The notes beneath the pieces are model-generated. The model made no database searches. It was not told the DNA's origin and saw only the letters and a list, made by a program, of their open reading frames with translations. Both the position numbers and the translations under genes were made by a program. From contig RFNJ01000048.1 of assembly GCA_009927255.1 (NCBI GenBank), positions 1-9,769 of the forward strand: a stretch of 9,769 nt of DNA, given 5' to 3'. This DNA comes from Pseudomonadota bacterium (lineage in GTDB: Bacteria > Pseudomonadota > Alphaproteobacteria > UBA2136 > UBA6156). Of this stretch, positions 5,001-9,769 are shown piece after piece. Position 1 is the stretch's first letter. Each line of letters starts with the position of its first letter.

Positions 5001-5651
5001 ATGGGACAAAAAGTCAAGCCAATCGGCCTGCGCCTGGGCATCAACCGCAGCTGGGATAGCCTCTGGATCGCCGGAAAAGACTACCCCGAATTGCTGAAGG
5101 AAGACGCCGTCATCCGCGCATTCTTGATGAAAAAGCTCAAAAGCGCCAACATCAGCAAAGTCACCATTGAACGCCCGAACAAAAAGTGCCGGGTCTTCAT
5201 CCACACCGCCCGCCCCGGCGTGATCATCGGCAAAAAAGGCGCCGAGATTGAAACTCTGCGTAAGGAACTGCAAAGCAAGTCCAAATCCGAAGTGGTGCTG
5301 AACATCGTTGAACTCCGCAAGCCGGATATCGACGCTAAGTTGATCGCCGACAGCATCGCCGACCAAATCGAGCGCCGCATCGCCTACCGCCGCGCCATGA
5401 AGCGCGGGGTGCAAAACGCCATGGGTAACGGCGCCAAGGGTGTGCGTATCCGCCTCTCTGGCCGCCTTGCCGGTGCCGAAATTGCCCGTACCGACTGGTA
5501 TATCGAAGGTTCTCTGCCCCTCCACACCCTGCGGGCCGATATCGACTACGGCACCGCCGAAGCCCTCACCACCTACGGGATCATCGGCGTGCAGGTCTGG
5601 GTCAACCACGGCGAAAAGTATGCCGTTGACTATCAACAACAAACCCAGTAA
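5001..5651 (+). CDS. rpsC: 30S ribosomal protein S3
   Basis: S3 stands at the mRNA entry channel and helps unwind mRNA with S4 and S5. The 216-residue product carries an N-terminal MGQKVKPIGLRLG, a KH type-2 domain with the GKKG loop at residues 77-80, and a C-terminal S3 domain (GVRIRLSGRLAGAEIARTDWY). Arg130, Arg131 and Lys134 in YRRAMKR correspond to the helicase residues of Escherichia coli S3 (Arg131, Arg132, Lys135). It is somewhat shorter than the 233-residue Escherichia coli protein at the C-terminus, within family range. The start at 5001 lies 3 nt after the rplV stop, and its GGAGG (4988-4992) is inside rplV, which suggests translational coupling. Confidence 0.97.
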   Translation: MGQKVKPIGLRLGINRSWDSLWIAGKDYPELLKEDAVIRAFLMKKLKSANISKVTIERPNKKCRVFIHTARPGVIIGKKGAEIETLRKELQSKSKSEVVLNIVELRKPDIDAKLIADSIADQIERRIAYRRAMKRGVQNAMGNGAKGVRIRLSGRLAGAEIARTDWYIEGSLPLHTLRADIDYGTAEALTTYGIIGVQVWVNHGEKYAVDYQQQTQ

Positions 5652-5676
5652 AGCAGGCACCTCAGGAGATTAAACC

Positions 5677-6093
5677 ATGCTGCAACCAAAACGCACCAAA
5701 TTCCGCAAGGCCCACAAAGGCCGCATCCACGGCAACGCCAAAGGCGGCACCGAGGTCAACTTCGGCGAATACGGCCTCAAAGCCATGGAGCCCAACCGCG
5801 TGAACGCGCGTGAAATCGAAGCCGCTCGCCGCGCCATGACCCGCTCCATCGCTCGCGGTGGCCGTGTCTGGGTGCGCATTTTCCCCGATGTTCCCGTCTC
5901 CAAAAAGCCCGCCGAAGTGCGGATGGGTAGCGGTAAAGGAACACCCGAAATCTGGGTTTGCCGCGTCAAACCCGGCAAAGTGCTCTACGAAATCGGTGGA
6001 GTCACCGAAGCCGTCGCCCGCGAAGCTTTCCGCCTTGCGGCCATGAAGCTCTCGGTCAAAACCAAATTCGTCACCCGTCACCACGGCGCATAA
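5677..6093 (+). CDS. rplP: 50S ribosomal protein L16
   Basis: L16 organises the elbow region of A- and P-site tRNAs on the large subunit and is a late assembly protein. At 138 residues it is full length, with MLQPKRTKFRKAHKGR at the start, the central EAARRAMTR helix, and the loop VRMGSGKG at about 81-88. Arg82 corresponds to the arginine (Arg81) hydroxylated by the YcfD/RoxA oxygenase in Escherichia coli, and it is present. The C-terminal block LYEIGGVTEAVAREAFRLAAMKL is typical. The ATG at 5677 has AGGAGAT 6 nt upstream. The gap after rpsC is 25 nt. Confidence 0.97.
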   Translation: MLQPKRTKFRKAHKGRIHGNAKGGTEVNFGEYGLKAMEPNRVNAREIEAARRAMTRSIARGGRVWVRIFPDVPVSKKPAEVRMGSGKGTPEIWVCRVKPGKVLYEIGGVTEAVAREAFRLAAMKLSVKTKFVTRHHGA

Positions 6094-6105
6094 GGAGCTA
6101 GAACC

Positions 6106-6312
6106 ATGAAAATGCCCGAAATTATCAGCAAATCCACCGCCCAACTGGCCGAAACGCTGGCCCAGTTGCGTAAGGAGCAAATGAACCTGCGCTTCCAAAA
6201 AGCCGCCGGTCAATTGGCCAACCCCAACCGCTGGCGCCAAGTTCGCCAAACCATTGCGCGCGTCAAAACCGCCATTTCCATGCAAACTATCAACACCAAG
6301 GAGGGCAAATAA
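6106..6312 (+). CDS. rpmC: 50S ribosomal protein L29
   Basis: L29 is a small two-helix protein beside the tunnel exit, next to L23. The 68-residue product has the signature LRKEQMNLRFQKAAGQL at about residues 22-38, then NPNRWRQVRQTIARVKT. The length is normal. The ATG at 6106 is preferred over the in-frame ATG at 6112 because AAGGAG (6092-6097), which overlaps the rplP stop, is 8 nt away. The end of the gene, AAGGAGG at 6298-6304, serves as the Shine-Dalgarno sequence of rpsQ. Gap to rplP 12 nt, to rpsQ 1 nt. Confidence 0.95.
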   Translation: MKMPEIISKSTAQLAETLAQLRKEQMNLRFQKAAGQLANPNRWRQVRQTIARVKTAISMQTINTKEGK

Positions 6313-6313
6313 T

Positions 6314-6595
6314 ATGCCACGCCGTATTCTGCAAGGCACCGTGGTGTCTGATAAATCCGCCAAAACCATCGTGGTGCGGGTGGAAAGCACCAGCAAGCAC
6401 CCGCTCTATGGTAAAATCATGCGCAGCAGCAAAAAGTTCCATGCTCACGATGAAGCGCGCAGCGCTCACATGGGCGATATCGTGCAAATCGTCGAAAGCA
6501 AGCCCCACAGCAAGCTCAAGCGCTTTGAATTGTTTAAGGTCGTAACCGTGGCCGGTGCCCAAATCACCGATACCGCGTCCGACGTAACCGCTTAA
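6314..6595 (+). CDS. rpsQ: 30S ribosomal protein S17
   Basis: S17 is a primary 16S rRNA-binding protein of the small-subunit body, built as an OB-fold. The 93-residue product begins MPRRILQGTVVSDKSAKTIVV and includes HPLYGKIMRSSKKFHAHDE and GDIVQIVESKPHSKLKRFEL, both classic family blocks. A short tail (ITDTASDVTA) adds about 10 residues. An open frame extends upstream in phase to 6254, but that part overlaps rpmC and lacks family similarity. ATG 6314 is chosen because AAGGAGG (6298-6304) stands 9 nt upstream and the protein match starts there. It begins 1 nt after rpmC. Confidence 0.96.
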   Translation: MPRRILQGTVVSDKSAKTIVVRVESTSKHPLYGKIMRSSKKFHAHDEARSAHMGDIVQIVESKPHSKLKRFELFKVVTVAGAQITDTASDVTA

Positions 6596-6623
6596 CGTCA
6601 ACCAACAAAAGAGGAACAGGTCC

Positions 6624-6992
6624 GTGATTCAACAGGAAACCCGCCTCGACGTAGCCGATAACAGCGGCGCTCGTCAGGTCATGTGCATCCGCGTCTTGGG
6701 TGGCACCCGCCGTCGCTACGCTCGCGTGGGCGATATCATTATTGTGAGCATCAAAGACGCCATCCCCCGCGCCAAAGTCAAAAAGGGTGAAGTCGCCCGC
6801 GCCGTGGTGGTTCGCACCGCTAAGGAAACCGCGCGCCCCGACGGCACCTCAATCCGCTTCGATCGTAACGCCGCCGTGCTCATCGATAAAAAGAACGAGC
6901 CGATCGGCACCCGTATCTTCGGCCCGGTCGCCCGCGAACTGCGCGCCAAGTCGTTCATGAAAATCGTCTCATTGGCTCCGGAGGTTCTCTAA
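6624..6992 (+). CDS. rplN: 50S ribosomal protein L14 (GTG start)
   Basis: L14 sits at the intersubunit face in bridge B8 and is the binding site of the silencing factor RsfS. The 122-residue product is the standard length and matches throughout: MIQQETRLDVADNSGARQVMCIRVLGG, then GDIIIVSIKDAIPRAKVKKGEV, and GTRIFGPVARELR. The start codon is GTG at 6624, the only non-ATG start in the cluster. GAGGAA (6611-6616) is 7 nt upstream and family similarity starts at this residue. It opens the spc-type portion of the cluster, 28 nt after rpsQ with no terminator between, so the S10 and spc sets are fused. Confidence 0.96.
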   Translation: MIQQETRLDVADNSGARQVMCIRVLGGTRRRYARVGDIIIVSIKDAIPRAKVKKGEVARAVVVRTAKETARPDGTSIRFDRNAAVLIDKKNEPIGTRIFGPVARELRAKSFMKIVSLAPEVL

Positions 6993-7441
6993 TGCAAAAC
7001 GTTCCCTCAACCCGCCTGCAATCCAAGCTGAAAAAGGGCGATGAAGTCATCGTCATCAGCGGCAAAGACAAAGGCAAGTCCGGCAAAATCATCAGCGTCA
7101 TCACCGCCACCAACCGCGTGCTGGTGGAAGGCGTCAAGCTGGTGAAGAAGCACCTGTCCGCGCAAAAAGCCATGGCGCGCCAACAACAGCCCGGCGTCAT
7201 CCAAAAGGAAACCTCCATCGCGGTCAGCAACGTCATGCTGAAAGACCCCAAAACCGGCAAACCCACCCGCGTGGGCTACCGTGTGGAAGCCGATGGCAGC
7301 AAAGTGCGCGTGGCCAAAGCCAGCGGCACCGTCATCGACACCGTCAAAAAATCTTCTTCGGACAATAAAAAGTCTGCGGCCAAGGCACCGAAGGCCAAAG
7401 CCCAAAATGAACCCAAAACCTCCAAGTCTAAGTCCAAGTAG
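6992..7441 (+). CDS. rplX: 50S ribosomal protein L24 with Lys-rich tail
   Basis: L24 is an assembly initiator that binds the 5' end of 23S rRNA and lies near the tunnel exit. The KOW-type SH3 domain is seen at residues 13-40 (LKKGDEVIVISGKDKGKSGKI), followed by VEGVKLVKKH and GVIQKETSIAVSNVML. At 149 residues it is longer than the usual 100-105, with a tail from about residue 118 containing KKSAAKAPKAKAQ and ending KTSKSKSK. The ATG overlaps the rplN stop by one base (TAATG), and GGAGG (6980-6984) is inside rplN, so translational coupling is likely. The tail resembles those of L4, L22 and L5 in this cluster. Confidence 0.95.
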   Translation: MQNVPSTRLQSKLKKGDEVIVISGKDKGKSGKIISVITATNRVLVEGVKLVKKHLSAQKAMARQQQPGVIQKETSIAVSNVMLKDPKTGKPTRVGYRVEADGSKVRVAKASGTVIDTVKKSSSDNKKSAAKAPKAKAQNEPKTSKSKSK

Positions 7442-7455
7442 AAAGGATACTGGTC

Positions 7456-8223
7456 ATGGCCGAAACTATGAAACCCACCGCCGCCGCCGAAGCCCCCAAG
7501 GCCGAAGCCAAAAAAGCGCCAGCCGTCGCCAAAGGCGCCAAGGCAAAAGCCAAGGCTGAAGGCAACGCGCGTGAAAGCAAATCTGTCGCCAAAGCCGCCG
7601 TCGGCGTCAAGGGCTACACTCCCCGCTTTGCCAAGCTGTATAACGAGAAAATCCGCCCCGACCTCACCAAGCAGTTCGGCTACCGTAACCCCATGCAGAT
7701 TCCCCGCCTCACCAAAATCGTCCTCAATATGGGCGTTGGCCAAGCGCAGGATGATAAAAAACTGCTGGAAAACGCCATGATGGACATGCGCCTCATCGCC
7801 GGTCAGCAACCCGTCGCCACCAAGGCCCGCAAAAGCATCAGCAACTTTAAGCTGCGCCAAGGTTCACCCGTCGGCTGCAAAGTCACCCTGCGCGGCCCTC
7901 GTATGTGGGAATTCCTCGACCGCCTGATTACCATCGCCCTGCCCCGCGTGCGTGACTTTGAAGGAATTAGTCCTCGCGCATTCGATGGCCGTGGCAATTA
8001 TGCTTTGGGTATCAAAGAGCAAATCATCTTCCAAGAAATCGACTTCGACAAAACCGATAAAATCAGGGGCTTGGACGTAATTATCTGCACCACCGCCGCC
8101 TCCGATGACGAAGCCCGCGCCCTGCTCAGCGCCTTCGGCATGCCATTCCGTCGCGCGCGCCAAACGGCCAAAGCCGCCGCCGCAACCACATCTGCAACAA
8201 CAACCGAACAGAAGGGAGCATAA
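7456..8223 (+). CDS. rplE: 50S ribosomal protein L5 with long N-terminal extension
   Basis: L5 binds 5S rRNA with L18 and L25 in the central protuberance and touches the P-site tRNA. The family domain runs from about residue 53 to 235: YTPRFAKLYNEKIRPDLTKQFGY, NPMQIPRLTKIVLNMGVG, KARKSISNFKLRQGSPVGCKVTLRG, and the FDGRGNYALGIKEQIIF end. Length is 255 against the usual 179-187. The excess is about 52 N-terminal residues rich in Ala, Lys, Glu and Pro (AEAPKAEAKKAPAVAKGAK) plus about 20 C-terminal Ala/Thr residues. No start codon lies close to the domain edge, and AAAGGA (7442-7447) supports ATG 7456, so the extension seems real. The gap after rplX is 14 nt. Confidence 0.93.
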   Translation: MAETMKPTAAAEAPKAEAKKAPAVAKGAKAKAKAEGNARESKSVAKAAVGVKGYTPRFAKLYNEKIRPDLTKQFGYRNPMQIPRLTKIVLNMGVGQAQDDKKLLENAMMDMRLIAGQQPVATKARKSISNFKLRQGSPVGCKVTLRGPRMWEFLDRLITIALPRVRDFEGISPRAFDGRGNYALGIKEQIIFQEIDFDKTDKIRGLDVIICTTAASDDEARALLSAFGMPFRRARQTAKAAAATTSATTTEQKGA

Positions 8224-8225
8224 CC

Positions 8226-8528
8226 ATGGCTAAAACCTGCATGCTCAACCGCGAAATCAAGCGCCAAAAGGTCTCCAAGCGCGACACCGCCAAACGCGCC
8301 AAGCTCAAGGAGGCCATCGTCGCCGCCGCCACCTTGGAAGAAAAAATGGAACTCAGCCAAAAGCTCTCCAAGCTGGATAGAAACGGCGCCAAAACCCGCC
8401 AACGCAACCGTTGCAGCCTCACCGGCCGCCCACGGGGCTTCTACAGCCGCTTTGGCCTCAGCCGTAACATGCTGCGCCAAATGGCCAGCCGGGGCCTGCT
8501 CCCAGGCGTCCGCAAGGCCAGCTGGTAA
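8226..8528 (+). CDS. rpsN: 30S ribosomal protein S14, zinc-free type
   Basis: S14 is a late-binding protein of the small-subunit head. The 100-residue product is the long form without zinc. Only one of the four cysteines of the CxxC...CxxC type remains, in NRCSLTGRPRGFYSRFGLSR, and the protein ends MASRGLLPGVRKASW as in proteobacterial S14. Position 1-50 is a basic helix (LNREIKRQKVSKRDTAKRAK). The ATG at 8226 begins 2 nt after the rplE stop, with AAGGGAG (8212-8218) inside rplE and 7 nt away, pointing to coupled translation. Gene order rplE-rpsN-rpsH is the classical one. Confidence 0.96.
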   Translation: MAKTCMLNREIKRQKVSKRDTAKRAKLKEAIVAAATLEEKMELSQKLSKLDRNGAKTRQRNRCSLTGRPRGFYSRFGLSRNMLRQMASRGLLPGVRKASW

Positions 8529-8543
8529 GGAAAGGATACACAC

Positions 8544-8972
8544 ATGCCATTCACCGATCCCATCGCCGACATGCTCGCTCGCCTGCGCAACGCGCAAGCG
8601 CAACGCAAAAGCACCGTCAGCATTCCCGCCAGCAAGCTCAAGCACGCTATCTTGAATGTCCTGGTTCAAGAAGGCTACATCAGCGCCGTCACCGAAGAAG
8701 AGGTTGTGGTTAAAGGCAAAAATGCTACCCAAAAACAGTCGGCCCAAAAGCAGCTGGTCGTCACCCTCAAGTATTATCAGGGCCAACCGGTGCTCACCTC
8801 GCTCAAGCGGGTTAGCACACCGGGTCGCCGCGTGTATAGCGCCGCCGAAGAATTGCCCATGGTCAGCAACGGCCTCGGCATCACGGTGGTCAGCACCAGC
8901 AAGGGGATTCTCACCGATACCCAAGCCCGCGCCCAAAAAATCGGCGGCGAAATCCTCTGCCAGATTATGTAA
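8544..8972 (+). CDS. rpsH: 30S ribosomal protein S8
   Basis: S8 binds the central domain of 16S rRNA, and in Escherichia coli it also represses the spc operon by binding near rplE. The 142-residue product begins MPFTDPIADMLARLRNAQ and includes LKRVSTPGRRVY and the conserved GLGITVVSTSKGILTDTQAR. It is about 10 residues longer than usual because of a polar stretch near residues 55-68 (KNATQKQSAQKQ). The C-terminus ends GGEILCQIM, matching the usual GGE-LC end. The ATG at 8544 follows AAAGGA (8531-8536) 7 nt upstream. The gap after rpsN is 15 nt. I did not find an obvious S8 target copy around 7442-7480. Confidence 0.95.
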   Translation: MPFTDPIADMLARLRNAQAQRKSTVSIPASKLKHAILNVLVQEGYISAVTEEEVVVKGKNATQKQSAQKQLVVTLKYYQGQPVLTSLKRVSTPGRRVYSAAEELPMVSNGLGITVVSTSKGILTDTQARAQKIGGEILCQIM

Positions 8973-9000
8973 TTGAGATACGAGAGAGAAAGTCACCACC

Positions 9001-9549
9001 ATGTCACGCGTCGGTAAAAAACCCATCAGCATCCCATCGGGTGTCGAAGTCACGGTCAACGGCAGCACCGTGCAGGTCAAGGGTGCCAAAGGCACGCTCA
9101 GCCAAATCCTCCCGCCCAGCATCACTGCTGTGGTGGGTAAGGACGAAGCCGGCAAGCCCGAAATCAGCTTCGCTCCCCAAGGCAACCCCCGCCAGCTTTC
9201 CGCCAGCTGGGGTACAGCCCGTTCATTGGTGGCCAACATGATTGAAGGCGTCACCAAGGGCTACAACATCAAGCTCGGTCTGGTCGGCGTGGGTTACCGT
9301 GCCAACTTGGCCGGCAAAAAGCTGTCCATGACCCTCGGCTACAGCCACGGGGTAGAAATCGACGTCCCCGCCAACCTCACGCTGGATGTGAAGGACCAAA
9401 CCGAAATCAGCATTACCGGAGTCGACAAAGCCCTGGTCGGCCAATTCGCCGCCAACGTCCGCGCCCAACGCGCGCCGGAGCCGTTCAAAGGCAAAGGCGT
9501 CCGCTACGTCAACGAACACATCACCATGAAAGAGGGTAAGAAAAAATAG
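9001..9549 (+). CDS. rplF: 50S ribosomal protein L6
   Basis: L6 lies near the factor-binding site and the sarcin-ricin loop. At 182 residues it is full length, with MSRVGKKPISIPSGVEV at the start, a duplicated fold, the central GVTKGYNIKLGLVGVGYRA, and the family signature RAPEPFKGKGVRYVNEHI at the end. The start at 9001 follows a purine run GAGAGAGAAAG (8982-8992) rather than a clear AGGAG core, the weakest ribosome binding site in the cluster. The gap after rpsH is 28 nt. It is the last gene here. The usual next genes rplR and rpsE do not appear in the 220 bp that follow. Confidence 0.96.
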   Translation: MSRVGKKPISIPSGVEVTVNGSTVQVKGAKGTLSQILPPSITAVVGKDEAGKPEISFAPQGNPRQLSASWGTARSLVANMIEGVTKGYNIKLGLVGVGYRANLAGKKLSMTLGYSHGVEIDVPANLTLDVKDQTEISITGVDKALVGQFAANVRAQRAPEPFKGKGVRYVNEHITMKEGKKK

Positions 9550-9570
9550 CCCCAAGCAAAGCAAAGGGCT

Positions 9571-9593
9571 ACCCCGGCGAAGGCCGGGGCCCA
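9571..9593. repeat. GAAG-loop palindromic repeat after rplF
   Basis: CCCCGGC (9572-9578) pairs perfectly with GCCGGGG (9583-9589) around GAAG. The flanks ACCCC and CCCA match the copy inside rplD except for A/G and T/C changes that keep the pairing, so the two copies appear to differ by compensatory substitutions in the stem. It lies 22 nt after the rplF stop and 6 nt before the terminator. In mRNA it could act as a 3'-end stabiliser, which is inference. Confidence 0.75.
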
Positions 9594-9595
9594 CG

Positions 9596-9623
9596 AAAAA
9601 ACTGGCCGCAAGGCCGTTTTTTT
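9596..9623 (+). terminator. Rho-independent terminator after rplF
   Basis: GGCC (9604-9607) pairs with GGCC (9612-9615) around the GCAA tetraloop. The A-run AAAAAAC (9596-9602) pairs with GTTTTTT (9616-9622) with one T bulged. The T-tract follows directly. It lies 47 nt after the rplF stop and is nearly symmetric, so it may also stop transcription arriving on the minus strand. It marks the end of the S10-spc transcript in this genome. Confidence 0.88.
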
Positions 9624-9680
9624 GTTTGCTAGTTCAGCAATTTACTAAACATTTTATGGTTTGGAGCACCCCTCGTGGGC

Positions 9681-9753
9681 CGTCATTCCAGAAGCTTAGG
9701 TTTTGCGAGATGAGCGCTTGCGAATCCGCAAAATCAAGCTATCTGGAATCCAG
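9681..9753. repeat. Long imperfect palindromic element, GTCATTCC...GGAATCCAG type
   Basis: ATTCCAGA (9685-9692) pairs with TCTGGAAT (9742-9749), AGCTT (9693-9697) with AAGCT (9736-9740), and TTTTGCG (9701-9707) with CGCAAAA (9727-9733), leaving a 19-nt centre. The ends, CGTCATTCC and GGAATCCAG, are of the type seen in dispersed palindromes of several Alphaproteobacteria, and GTCATTCC parallels GTCATACC at 467. No transposase is present, so any movement would be non-autonomous. The remaining bases (9624-9680 and 9754-9769) are AT-rich with only a weak TTGCT/AGCAA hairpin (9626-9640), and I see no gene. Confidence 0.7.
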
Positions 9754-9769
9754 CTTTAAAAACATAAAA

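Noticed and set aside
4338..5660. 440-codon open frame on the minus strand across rpsS-rpsC
   Set aside because: It lies wholly opposite four intact ribosomal genes, is Gly/Phe/Asp-rich as expected for the mirror of Lys/Ala-rich coding, and shows no family motif.
7998..9257. 419-codon open frame on the minus strand across rplE-rplF
   Set aside because: Shadow of conserved ribosomal genes; no recognisable domain and no suitable ribosome binding context.
9681..9753. Insertion sequence end
   Set aside because: The palindrome has no transposase and no target duplication that can be seen; a dispersed palindromic repeat fits better.

Overview
This window is a ribosomal-protein locus from a bacterium that is most likely an alphaproteobacterium. 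The evidence is the protein sequences: S10 ends in the alphaproteobacterial-type DPTPQT...ALMKLDLAAGV block, L2 begins MALKTYNPTSPGRRQL, S17 begins MPRRILQGTVVS, and S14 and L33 are the zinc-free types. Species or order cannot be fixed from this sequence. Short GTCAT(A/T)CC...GG-TCCA palindromes like those scattered through some Alphaproteobacteria (for example Rickettsiales) are also present.

Layout. Positions 1-170 hold a candidate promoter for a single-gene unit, rpmG (L33, 175-378), which is closed by a textbook rho-independent terminator (392-414). Next comes about 600 bp without a credible protein gene (415-1007). It is strikingly C-rich and G-poor on the + strand. It carries a degenerate palindromic repeat, a long imperfect hairpin (610-718), a quadruplex-type G-tract array on the minus strand, and a small inverted/direct repeat just upstream of a near-consensus promoter (TTGACA-17 nt-TATATC, 1008-1036). 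A roughly 160-nt leader with three consecutive hairpins leads into rpsJ.

From 1204 to 9549 lies an unbroken, same-strand run of 18 intact ribosomal-protein genes in the classical order: the S10 operon (rpsJ-rplC-rplD-rplW-rplB-rpsS-rplV-rpsC-rplP-rpmC-rpsQ) fused directly to the first part of the spc operon (rplN-rplX-rplE-rpsN-rpsH-rplF). Gaps run from a 1-base overlap to about 30 nt, and nearly every gene has a good Shine-Dalgarno sequence. All products are structural components of the 30S or 50S subunit, so co-transcription from the 1008 promoter gives coordinated supply.

The cluster is cut on both sides relative to the common arrangement. No tuf/fusA gene stands immediately before rpsJ. 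After rplF, where rplR-rpsE-rpmD-rplO-secY would normally follow, there is a hairpin repeat, a strong terminator (9596-9623) and a roughly 70-bp palindromic repeat running to the window end. The main oddities are a palindromic repeat read in frame inside the rplD tail, Lys/Ala/Pro-rich extensions on L4, L5, L22 and L24, loss of the usual methylated glutamine in L3, and the possible autoregulatory S10 leader. I found no clearly new multi-gene system.
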